Part shown: one piece after another, positions 12,495 through 22,900 of the stretch | How the letters are laid out: each line of letters starts with the position of its first letter | How positions within the stretch are numbered: the first letter of the stretch is position 1 | Assembly: GCF_001659605.2 (NCBI RefSeq) | Contig: NC_035172.2 | Span: 21,249,973-21,313,972, forward strand | Source: Manihot esculenta | Lineage: Eukaryota; Streptophyta; Magnoliopsida; Malpighiales; Euphorbiaceae | Direction of reading: 5' to 3' | Length of the DNA stretch: 64,000 bases | Notes under the pieces: generated by a model | Seen by the model: only the letters and a program-made list of their open reading frames with translations | What the model was told of the DNA's origin: nothing | Databases searched by the model: none | Made by a program: the position numbers and the translations under genes

Positions 12495-12508
12495 ATGCTC
12501 TGATACCA
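12495..12508 (-). other. Primer binding site of element B
   Basis: The minus strand reads TGGTATCAGAGCAT two bases inside the 5' LTR, complementary to the 3' end of initiator methionyl-tRNA. This fixes B's orientation as minus. Confidence 0.85.
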
Positions 12509-12510
12509 TC

Positions 12511-14986
12511 TGTAACAGCCCGGAAACCGGTACCCTCTCTGTAACGGCCCAAACTGCTCGGCACTAGGATCCAGATCGGCTTAAGGCCGCCTAGACCCGT
12601 AGTAAGCCTGCTATGAACTCTGTGTACCTGTTAAAATCCCATACATGATCCGACTGCACTATTAACTGTTCAAACTTTTCTTAACACCAACCAGACTTAA
12701 CCTTTAAAACACTCTCTGTAGGTCCATGCATATGAACCAAAATACTCAGATATACTAATCTGAGCTAGCCCTCAGGCTATCTATCATACACCAGTGATGC
12801 TGTACCAAGTAACCTCCATACCCTATGCGCTCTACAGCATAGAACCCACTCTGTAAGGGTCAGCATATCATAAGTTAACTTGGCTACCATAGAGTCACAG
12901 GAATCAAACCTGGTCTTCTCTAGTGGTCTACTCTGTGGATCACAGGAATCAAACCTGGTCTTTCCTTTGCACTGGTCTTGGGTCAAAGGATTTAAGCCCT
13001 ATCTTCCCTCACAGTTATCATTCACTGGGTTTTCGAAACACAACATATATTAAATCTGGTTCGACTCATTTCTCATCAAAAAGTAAAACTGGATACATGC
13101 ATATACAAGGGATAAACAAACACTAGGCAAAGCACATTCTAAACCATCTCATACTGACTTACTAGCTATTACATGCCTTTACATATATTGCTTTGCTTTA
13201 ATTTACATCATGTCCACACTACACTAGTACACACATACTGAAGCCAATACTCTGATGCTTTTGACTTCCCAGCTAACCCTGTACCTGCAAAACTGGGATT
13301 AAGGGAAAGGGATGAGCTTCTAAAGCCCAGTGAGTAGAAACACTGAAAATAGTTCATTCATACACATCTTTTATGAAAATGCAACACAACTCATACATTC
13401 CACATCATTGATTGGACATGACAGCAAAACTCCCTCGACGGGCTATTGATGTCGCCTGGGTCCAATCATCTGGAATTAGACATGACCTCAAAACTCCCTC
13501 TAAGGGCTATTGATGTCGCCTTGGTCCAATTCCCACTATCACTGAATAAGGCAATGCAACAACTTCGTGATTCTAATGCAATCATCCTAATACATATCAT
13601 GGCATCCATGATGCATGAACTATGTTACAAGCATTATGTTTCTTTAAGAAAAGGATTAAGTTTAGTTCTACTCACCTCTGCTCCTCAAGCAGAACACTGA
13701 ACTGACGCTGTAACCACGACTACTGGTGACCTCCTCGATCTCTCGGGTCCAATCCTACACAAATGGACTCGAATGAGGCGTCAAACATACTCTTATTAAC
13801 TTTTAAACCACTTCCCAAAACCCCTCTAGAAGCTCATAGAACAATCACATAAAGCATGCAAAAGAACAGTTAGACAGAACACATTCGGCGGCAGCTTCGG
13901 CGGCCGAATGTCCTGTCCAGAGCCGAAACTCACATACTTTCGACAGCCGAAGCTCTCCTTTCGGCGGCCGAACCCTTTCGGGGGCAAGGTTCGGGGGTCA
14001 CAACACACTCCAGAGACGAAAGTCTCTAACCTTCGGCGGCACCTTCGGCGGCCGAAACCCCTAAACAGAGCCGAACCTTAACACACTCGGGGGCAAGCTG
14101 TGGCAGCCTAAGCCACCATGCAAGAGGTTCGGCGGCCGAATGCTCCTTCGGCTGCCGAACCTGAGTTCTTCACGAACTCAGCTTCACCCGCAACCTAGCT
14201 CCTCCATCCTTTTCACCTCTCTAAACATGCATAACACCAATCCTCAACTGGCATATACTCAAGTATATGCTCCAAGGGGTCCAAAACTACCTATCAACCC
14301 CAACAAAACAACAAACATAACACATAGACAAGCTTGCATGCATAACTCCGCAATAACTAAACTTAAACCCTATACATGCCACTCTACCCTTAACCTCTTT
14401 CAAAGCTGGTAGAAATCATTAAAACAAGTTTAAAGACTTCCCTTACCTCTTGAAAACAGAAGAGGAACAGCCAACTCAGCAACTCCTCTTCAACTATTAC
14501 CAAAACCTCACTTTTCTCTCTTTTTTTCTCCAAAACGTTCAACCCCTTTGCAAATGACCAAACCCTCTGCATGAGCTGATTAAAGCTTGCAGATGAGTCA
14601 AAGGAGACGTGGCCTCACCTCTGGTCATGATCTGGAGGTGAACACCTGGCCAAACCACGGAATGAGGAGTGTCCACAACTAACCGACCTCCTCAGCTTCG
14701 GCTGCCGAAACTGCATGCAAAACCATGCAACGTTCGGGGGCCGAACATAACCTTCGGGGGCCGAACATTGGGCACTTTCGGCGGCCGAACTTACATTCAG
14801 GGGCCGAACCTGGCAGAAACTCCTTAGGCCAATTCTCCTCACAACTTAATTCTTTTCTGAATCAAACCTTTGAAACACTTAAAAACCTTTTAGAAAACCT
14901 TCCCTCGTACCCCTCTAGAACCTCTGACATTCCAGAATTCCACCGGATGGTACGAATTCTGATGCCTGAACTAGCCGGGTATTACA
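12511..14986 (-). repeat. Complete 5' LTR of element B
   Basis: A 2,476-bp LTR with top-strand termini TGTAACAGCCC...GGTATTACA. It ends exactly at the right GTTTT TSD. The motif clusters lie at 13880-14160 and 14695-14815. It is close to D and K at the U5 end, including the doubled TGTAACRGCCC block within its first 40 bp. Confidence 0.9.
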
Positions 14987-15054
14987 GTTTTACTGTTTTT
15001 AAGCTAAAAAGAAATGAGTTTTTGAAAGAAAAGAACCAAGGCAGAAAAGCCAGG

Positions 15055-15150
15055 TTCGGCCGCCGAAGTTGAGGTTCGGCCGCCGAACATGCATGGCTTT
15101 CGGTTTCACATGTGGCCGCCGAAGGTGGTCTGGCCAGCCACCTATAAAAG
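15055..15150 (+). promoter_or_regulatory. U3 promoter of LTR C: GCC-box-like motifs plus TATA box
   Basis: Two perfect copies of TTCGGCCGCCGAA (15055-15067, 15075-15087) and a half copy GGCCGCCGAAGG (about 15114-15125) precede a canonical TATAAAAG at 15143-15150. The same order, motif cluster then CCAGCCACCTATAA, occurs on the minus strand in LTRs E (3143-3250) and G (42053-42150). Transcription would start roughly 30 bp downstream. GCCGCC is the core recognised by plant ERF transcription factors; actual binding is inference. Confidence 0.6.
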
Positions 15151-15540
15151 GCCCTCAGTCGGTTGAAAGGATAAGAATGAGTTTATCTTTTCACTTTCTG
15201 ATGTGAGACTCTGTCTTCCTTAAGGTTTCTTTATGTTTTCATTAAATCTTGCAAAGATTTGAGTAAGTTTTATGCTATTTTGAAGGTTTTGAGCTAAAAA
15301 CACAAAGTTGTGCTTTTTGGAAAGTTTGAAGGAGAGTTGCTCCAAAACTCCACGTTAGGATCGTTCATCTTCTTGGTTTCAAGAGGTAAGTGAAGATCCT
15401 GAGCTTGTTTTCATGATTTATGGAAGATTTTTGAGGTTTTGGGGGAGAGTTGCATGATTAGGGTAAAAGAGAGGTGTTTTTGATATTTTTGTGAGAAAAG
15501 CTTGTATATGTGTTATATGTTTTGTGTTGTTGGGGTTTTA

Positions 15541-16395
15541 AATATAGAGAAATAAATTTTAAATTTTTATAAATAAATGTGTTTATGAGTAATGTTTTAT
15601 TAATGAATGAGTTTCGTGAATTATATAAATTTAAAAAATTTAATTTTAAAAAATATAAATTTAATTGGTAAAATTTAAAAAATAATTTAATTTAAAAAAT
15701 ATAAATTTAATTGATAATAAATTAGATAATTTAAATTTAATTGATAATAAATTAGATATTTAAATTTAAAATACTTAAATATAAATTAAGTATTATTTTT
15801 ATAGATAATATTTTAAATTATTTAAATTTAAAAAATAATTTAATTTTTAAAAAATATAAATTTAATTGGTAAAATTTAAAAAATAATTTATTTAAAAAAT
15901 ATAAATTTAATTGATAATAAATTAGATAATTTAAATTTAAACATACTTAAATATAAATAAGTATTATTTTTGTAGATAATATTTTAAATTATTTAAATTG
16001 AAGAAAAATGAAATAAAAATATTATTCTATAGCTAATGGTTAGATAATTTAATTTTTTTAAAAATAAATTTTATAGTAAAAATTATATTAAATCATTATG
16101 TTACTATAATGGTATTAATTTTTTATAAATTTACATATCTAAATTATAATAGAAAGAATTTTTTTATAATAAATATTGTTAAAAGTCGATTTCATAATAA
16201 AATGAGGGATAAGTTATTATTAAAAAATAATTATAAATATAAAAAATATTTTTTTATTAATATATTTTAATTAATAAAAAATAAATAAATTATAATATTT
16301 TATTAATTTTAAATATATATTTATTTTATATATTTTATTTTACATATTTTGTATTCATTTGATCGTTCATTAAAATCGAGCCTCTGAATAATTGT
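15541..16395. repeat. AT-rich block inside LTR C with an internal tandem duplication
   Basis: About 850 bp of almost pure A/T. It replaces the short segment between TTGGGGTT and the ATACATGAGTATATG-like sequence found in the other gypsy LTRs. A stretch of about 170-200 bp is repeated: TTAATTGGTA occurs at 15661 and 15862 and TATTATTTTT at 15791 and 15962. I see no clear terminal inverted repeats or TSD, so its origin (inserted AT-rich element or local expansion) is open. No coding capacity. Confidence 0.7.
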
Positions 16396-16426
16396 TTTTT
16401 TTTTCCTTCTTGAAGAAAATGATAAA

Positions 16427-16560
16427 GTGTTTGCGTTGGAGGAAGATTGGTGCATTTTGGCGTGAGGCAGAGCATATACTTGGGTGTATGCATGTTGAGG
16501 AGTTGAGGTGTTTGCGTTGGAGGAAGACTGGTGCATTTTGGCGTGAGGCAGAGCAAGGTT
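16427..16560 (+). repeat. Short tandem duplication in LTR C, 81-bp period
   Basis: GTGTTTGCGTTGGAGGAAG begins at 16427 and again at 16508. Each copy continues through TGGTGCATTTTGGCGTGAGG and GCAGAGCA, with one mismatch seen. It is not present in the other LTRs, so it arose locally. Confidence 0.85.
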
Positions 16561-17552
16561 CTGCCTTGCTGATGAACCCAGCTTCGGCTGCCGAAGAATG
16601 GTTCGGCCGCCGAATGTGCTGAGGAGGTGGCTTTGGTTGCCTAAGCTTGCCCCCGAGCCTTTGGACTTTCGGCTCTAGAGGGGAGTTTCGGCTGCCGAAG
16701 ATGCCCCCGAAGGTTAGAGACTTTCGTCTCTGGAGTGCCTTTCAGCCCCCGAAACTTGCCCCCGAAAGGGTTCGGCTGCCGAAAGTTGAGATTCGGCCGC
16801 TGAAGGTGCATGAGTTTCGGCTCTAGAGAGGACTTTCGGCTGCCGAACCTGCCGCCGAAAGTGTCCTGTCCAGCCTTCCTTTGCATGCTTTGCATGGATG
16901 TTTGAGTGAGTTTACGGGGATTTTTGGGGAGTTTAATAGAGTTGTTCATAAGCTAGTTTGGTCCCTCATTTGAGTCCATCTGTATAGGCACAGACCAGAG
17001 GAACCAGAGAGAGCAGCAGTGAGTACTGCTCCAGCGTTTACAGAGCCTGCAGAGTCAGACCAGATAGCCAGAGGTGAGTGGAACTAAACTTAATTCTTTT
17101 AATTGAGAAATGAAATGCTTTTAGCATAATTCATGCATCATGAGTATGCAGTAGGTTGTTTGCATTAGACTCCACGAATATGTTGCATTGCATAGTTATT
17201 TGTTGATGTGGGTGAATGCTGAATGATCCAATAGTCTCTGAGAGAAGTCCAGGAGCCTTTGACTACGCCCTGGCAGGTATAGAGAAGTCCAGAAGCCTTT
17301 GACTACGCCCTGGCAAGTATAGAAAAGTCCAGGAGCCTTTGACTACGCCTTGGCAAGGGTAAGTACACAGGTGTTATATACACGTATACATATATGACAG
17401 GAAGACCAGGTGCTCGATTCTACGCCCTGGCACGGTAGAGCTACCGTGACTATGTGGTGATAGGTTTACCCTTGATGTGGATTGTCTGTGATATGATGCA
17501 TTCCATAAGATCATGTGTTAATGACTTGTTTTACTGTTCTACTCACTGGGCT

Positions 17553-19704
17553 TGTAATACCCGGCTAGAATCCGGCACCGGAATTCCTGTTGTTTGGTGG
17601 ACTCCGGGGTGTTGGGATTCTATATAGGGGTAGGAGTTATGGTTTCTATGTGTTAGGAGGTGTTTTATGGTTTTACAGTTCTTTAGTTTTGAGTTTTGAG
17701 TTGCAATGACCTAAGGCAGGTGAGCCAAGTTCGGCCGCCGAAAGTAAGTTCGGCCGCCGAAAGTGTTTGGCTTCCGAAGGTAAGTTCGGCCCCCGAACGT
17801 TGCATGGTCTCGCATGTGATTTGGCAGCCGACGATGCGTTGGCCAGCCAGCTGAGTCATGTTTGTTTTGACAAGTGTTGGCCTCAGATTCTTGCCATGGA
17901 ATGACCACGTCTCTTATGACTCATCTGTACATGTTTTTGGTTGTTCTCACAGCAGTTTGAGGTGCTTGCAAAAGAATTGAGAGTTGAGAGAAACAAAAGT
18001 GAGTTTGAGAGAGTTTGAGAGTGTGAGAAGAGGTGATCCGTTTTCCCTTGTTTAGAGTGTGTAGCTTCTTACTATAGGAGGTAAGTGATGTTCTTGAATA
18101 TGTTTTCTGAAGGTTTTAGGGGGATTTGTGGAAGGAGATGCATGTTTAGGTTCTTAATGATAGGTTTGATGAGTTATGCATGTATACATGTGTATATGTT
18201 ATGTTTGTTTTGTTGTTTGGGGTATTAGCTAGTTTTGGACCCCTGTGATCATATACATGAGTATATGTATGTTGAGGAGGTGAAGTTTGCATGGTTTGAG
18301 AAGTTGAAGGAACGAAGGAGATGGTTTGCCGTTGATACTGAGTTCGGGATGAACTCAGGTTCGGCAGCCGAAAGTTCATTCGGCCGCCGAACCTCGTGCA
18401 TGGTAGCTTAGGCTGCCACAGCTTGCCCCCGAGTGTTTTTGCATGTTCGGTTCTGTTTGGGGGATTCGGCCGCCGAAGGTGCTTGAGTTTCGTCTCTGGA
18501 GAGGACATTCGGCCGCCGAACCTGCCGCCGAAAGTGTCCTGTCCAGCTTTCTTTTACATGTTTTGCATGGATAGTTGAGTGAGTTTAAGGGGATTCTTGG
18601 GGAGTTTAATAGAGGTATTGATAAGTTAGTTTGGTCCCTCATTTGAGTCCATCTGTATAGGTACAGACCAGAGGAACCAGAGAGAGCAGCAGTGAATACT
18701 GCTCCAGAGGTTCAGAGCCTGCAGAGTCAGTCAGTCCAGATAGCCAGAGGTGAGTGGAACTAACCTTAATTCTTTTACTTGCACAATGGAATGTTTTAGC
18801 ATATCTCATGCATCATGATTATGCCATAGGTTGATTGCATTAGTAGTCACGAATATGTTGCATTGCATTCTTATTTGGTGATGTGAGTAAATGCTGAATG
18901 ATCCAATAGTCGCAGACAGGAAGTCCAGGAGCCTTTGACTACGCCCTGGCACGTATAGCAAAGACCAGGAGCCTTTGACTACGCCCTGGCAGGTATAGCA
19001 AAGTCCAGGAGCCTTTGACTACGCCCTGGCAATGGTAAGTTCACAGGTGTTATATACACATATACATATATGACAGGAAGACCAGGTGCTCGATTCTACG
19101 CCCTGGCACAGAGTTACTGGGACTATGTGGTGACAGGTTTACTCTTGATGTGGCTTGTTTGTGATATGGTGCATTCCATGAGATCATATTTTACTGAGAT
19201 GTTTTACTGTTCTACTCACTGGGCTATAGAGCTCATCCCACTCCCTTAATCCCAGTTTTGCAGGTTCAGTGTACAGTGTACAGGGACAGTCCAGCAGAGT
19301 ACAGAAAGAGTAAAGAGATCTGTAATAGCTTAGAGTGGACATGTAATATTAAAGAGATGTAATAGTTGTTGCTTGACCTAGTGATGTATGTATTGTACAT
19401 GATCTGTATATGTATATATGTTTTCCTGTATGTGAAAACCAGGCTTAACAGGTATGAGTTAACCCATCTAGAGCAAGCTCTAGTCAGGGATACAGAGTAC
19501 AGAGTACAGAGTACAGAGTACAGAGATAGTGCATGCACAGGTTAAGCCTTGGTTCAGCAAAGAGTTTTATTTTCACAGAAAATGTATGATCATGTATGAG
19601 GTTTACAGGTACACAGAGAGTATAGCAGGCTTGCTACGGGTTCTGGCGGCCTTAAGCCGACCTGAATCCTAGCGCCGGTGACGGTCCATTTTGGGGTCGT
19701 TACA
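17553..19704 (+). repeat. 5' LTR of element A
   Basis: 2,152 bp, TGTAATACCCGG...GGGTCGTTACA. It contains motif clusters at 17730-17840 and 18358-18535, a donor-like AGGAG|GTAAGTGATG at 18080/18081, an exon-like block 18661-18749 ending in AGAG|GTGAGTGGAAC, three 40-bp tandem units from 18921, and an acceptor-like TTTTGCAG at 19263. No clear TATA box is seen at the position used in C, E and G. Confidence 0.95.
18921..19040 (+). repeat. 40-bp tandem repeat within the gypsy LTR
   Basis: Three copies of a unit built on GTCCAGGAGCCTTTGACTAC followed by GCCCTGGCA (starting near 18923, 18963, 19003), with a diverged fourth near 19079. Each unit starts CCAGG and ends CCTGG, so it can fold on itself. 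The array recurs in the LTRs of H (44197, 61157) and, reversed, I (50953, 58364). Confidence 0.85.
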
Positions 19705-19707
19705 GAT

Positions 19708-19721
19708 TGGTATCAGAGCCC
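19708..19721 (+). other. Primer binding site of element A
   Basis: TGGTATCAGAGCCC lies three bases after the 5' LTR (19704). It is complementary to the 3' end of initiator methionyl-tRNA, the usual primer of plant LTR elements. Confidence 0.92.
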
Positions 19722-19910
19722 TAGGTTCACATGATCGGACCTATAGAGACAGTGTTGGGCTCAGACAGGGTAGAAGTGGTCAAGCACAATAGGCAATCAT
19801 GTCCACTAGGATAGGGTCTTGAGTCCTATCTGTTATGATATGCCATGAGTGTTGCATGTGTATTGCTATGTGATGTTTATGTGCTAAAGTGGTATGTTAT
19901 ATGTTGTGTT

Positions 19911-19927
19911 TCCAGAGAGGAAAGATG
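19911..19927 (+). promoter_or_regulatory. Splice-acceptor-like site directly before gag ATG (element A)
   Basis: A pyrimidine/TG-rich tract ends TTGTGTTTCCAG at 19915, nine bases before the gag ATG at 19925. The same acceptor stands in front of gag in H (45198), I (57481, minus) and B (about 12240, minus). It matches the plant 3' splice-site consensus and could pair with the GTAAGTGA donor in the LTR. Splicing itself is not shown by the sequence. Confidence 0.5.
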
Positions 19928-22900
19928 CGAGGAACTCGTCGATCAGCTCGATTGACTGGAGTCCCACCAGAGAATGAGAGACCTGCTGCTCGTCCTCCTG
20001 CATTGCCTAGGGCAAGGTCTCAGAGATCTAGCAGGGAAGGTACGTCCATAGACCCTAGAAGGTCTGTCGACGAGAGCAGAAGAGGAACAGCTAGGGGAGG
20101 ATCAGAGGAAAGGAGGGAAGCTATGGAGATTGATCAGTCTAGAGATGAGAGCATGGGTATAGGCAGTTTTGAGGAGGGTATGGGAGACTCACAGGGTGGT
20201 GCTCAGGCCTCAGGTTTTGACTATCCATCCTTGTTTCAGGAGCCAGAGTATCCGATGGAGGGGATGTCGGAGTACTCTCGATTTGACCCATATCCTACAT
20301 ACATGCCATATATGCCATATCCTCACTATTACCCATCATATCCACCATATCCTATGTATCCATCTTCCCCTATACATCCAAGTGCAGCACACCTAGAGCC
20401 AAATGAGCCAAATGACCCAGTAGTACCACTAGAACCAGTAGCCCCTGTTGTTGACAGACATGAACCTAGCTCATCTGGAGGTAAAGTTCAAATGGCAGAG
20501 TACTTGAAATTGGATGCTCCAAAATACAATACGGGAGATGATCCATTTGATTACCTCAGAGCAGTTAGGATGATAACTAGTGAATTGGGAGCAGATGATA
20601 GGAGAGCCATTGAGATGGCAGGTTTCACAATAAAATGCAAGAAAGCCAGAGAATGGTTTAAGCATTATATGGAGCCTAGAATGGACAGTATGTCATGGGA
20701 AGAGTTCGCCAATGAGTTTGCAGGGTGGGCTTTTCCTGACAGTTCGAGGGAGATGAAAGTAATTGAATTTGAACAGTTGCGACAGACAGATGAGATGAGT
20801 GTTGATGAATTCACAGATAAGTTCTTGGATCTGCTTCAGTACGTGGGTCAAGCCTATGATACTGATCAGAAGAAAGCAAGGAGATATACCATGAGACTGC
20901 ATCCCAGGTATGCTTCCTTGATTCTTCCAGCCGAAAAGGAGAGTTTCCATACGATAGTAGATGCAGCCAGGAAAATGGAAGCTAGTGCCAATATTCAGAA
21001 ACAGTCAAAGGCACAGGCTTCGGGTTCTAAGGCCCCCAGTTCAGGTTCTACAGGTAGTAAGAGATGGGATAGAGCGAGAGGAACAAGGAAAGGGTTCTGG
21101 AGTAAAGTCAAGTCAGGTCTGGGAATAGGTAGTGGCTCAAGCTCTGGCACAGCTCCAGTCTGCAGACGATGCGGAAAACCACATGGCGGAGTTTGTCGGT
21201 TGGGATCTACAGCTTGTTTTCGATGTGGACAGGAAGGGCATATTGCTCGGGATTGTCCGCAGATGACTTTTGCACCATCCCAGCAGATGAGTTCAGGCAG
21301 TGTGGTACAGCCAGTTGTACGGCCAGTAGCTCCAGTCATGCCTCAGACTAGTGGCAGAGGTAGAGGGAGAGGGGTAGCCTCTACTTCAGCAGCAGGTTCC
21401 CGAGGTGGAAATCCGGTAGCCCCAGCACGGATTTTCACAGTGACACAGGAGGAGGCTAACACGTCGAACACAGTGGTGTCAGGCAATCTCATCATTGGGT
21501 GTTCAGATGTGTATGCTTTGATGGACCCCGGTGCTTCTCATTCCTTTATTGCTTCGAGAGCCATAGAGAGGTTGGGTTTGATCAGTTCTGAGTTAGAGTA
21601 TCCTCTCTGGGTCAGTGAACCTAGATGTGACCCATCAGTGGCAGTGTCAGTCTGTCGTTTCAGTCCAGTATTCATAGAGGGTAGATGCCTTCCAGCTGAC
21701 CTTGTGGTTCTAGACTTGACAGATTTTGATGTCATTCTAGGGATGGATTGGCTATCTGCATATAGTGCTACGTTGGACTGTCGAGAGAAGCTAGTGAGTC
21801 TCAGAGACCAGGATGGGTCAGAGTGTGTCTTCAGAGGAGACAGGAGAGGTACACCCAGAGGTATGATTTCAGCCCTTCAGGCTCGTCGTTTGCTTAGGAG
21901 GGGTTGTCAGGGGTTTCTAGCTCATGTGAGAGAGCTAGACAGTCAGGTGAGGGAACCAGCCACAGTACCAGTAGTCCGAGAGTTTCTCGATGTGTTCCCA
22001 GACGATTTGCCAGGACTACCACCTGATAGGGAGATAGGGTTTGAAATTGAATTATTGCCAGGTACCAGACCTATCTCTATGCCTCCCTACAGGATGGCGC
22101 CAGCTGAGTTAACAGAGTTGAAAGAACAGTTGCAGGACTTGGTAGATAAGGGTTTCATCCGCCCTAGTACCTCATCTTGGGGTGCTCCAGTGCTCTTTGT
22201 CAGAAAGAAGGATGGATCCCTCAGACTTTGTATCGACTACAGACAGTTGAACAAGGTCACTATCAAGAATAGGTATCCCTTACCTCGGATTGATGATCTA
22301 TTTGACCAGCTAGCTGGAGCAGGTTGGTTCTCGAAAATAGATCTGAGATCTGGGTATCATCAGTTGAGAGTCAGAGAGGCAGATGTGCCTAAGACAGCTT
22401 TTCGGACCAGATATGGGCATTATGAGTTCTTAGTGATGTCGTTCGGGTTGACTAACGCCCCTGCAGCATTTATGGATCTCATGAACAGGGTATTCAGTGA
22501 GTTTCTGGATCACTTTGTCATTGTGTTTATCGATGACATTTTAGTGTATTCCAGAGATGCAGAGGAGCATGCCCAGCATCTGAGGATCGTTTTGCAGACA
22601 CTGAGAGAGCATAGTTTATATGCCAAGTTCTCGAAGTGTGAGTTTTGGTTACGGAGCATTGCCTTCTTGGGACATGTGGTATCAGCAGAGGGTATTGAGG
22701 TCGATCCCAAGAAGATAGAAGCCGTAGCTAACTGGCCCAGACCCACGACAGTGACTGAGATTAAAAGCTTTCTGGGACTGGCAGGGTACTACAGGAGGTT
22801 CGTTCAGAACTTCTCAAAGATAGCAGCTCCTATGACCAAATTGACTCAGAAGAACCAGAAGTTTATCTGGTCAGACCAGTGTGAAGAGAGCTTTGAAGAG

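Larger units (their letters stand above)
8387..14986 (-). mobile_element. Defective Ty3/gypsy element B (minus strand)
   Basis: Bounded by GTTTT direct repeats (8382-8386 and 14987-14991), with a complete 5' LTR on the right (12511-14986) and a truncated 3' LTR on the left (8387 to about 10371). The interior (about 10372-12510) retains a primer binding site, a short Gag head, a CCHC knuckle and a degenerate protease region. Gag capsid, RT, RNase H, integrase, the polypurine tract and about 490 bp of the 3' LTR's U3 are missing. The two LTR copies differ by roughly eight substitutions and one 5-bp indel over about 1,985 bp, so the insertion is recent even though the coding part is badly decayed. 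Confidence 0.9.

Noticed and set aside
18921..19040. CRISPR-like appearance of three regularly spaced repeats
   Set aside because: The units are directly adjacent with no unique spacers, lie inside a plant LTR, and have no cas genes nearby.
19266..19538. 90-codon minus-strand frame repeated at 26668, 44544 and 61506
   Set aside because: It lies antisense to the U5 part of the gypsy LTR and is created by GTACAGA-type short repeats. It follows the LTR, not a gene.
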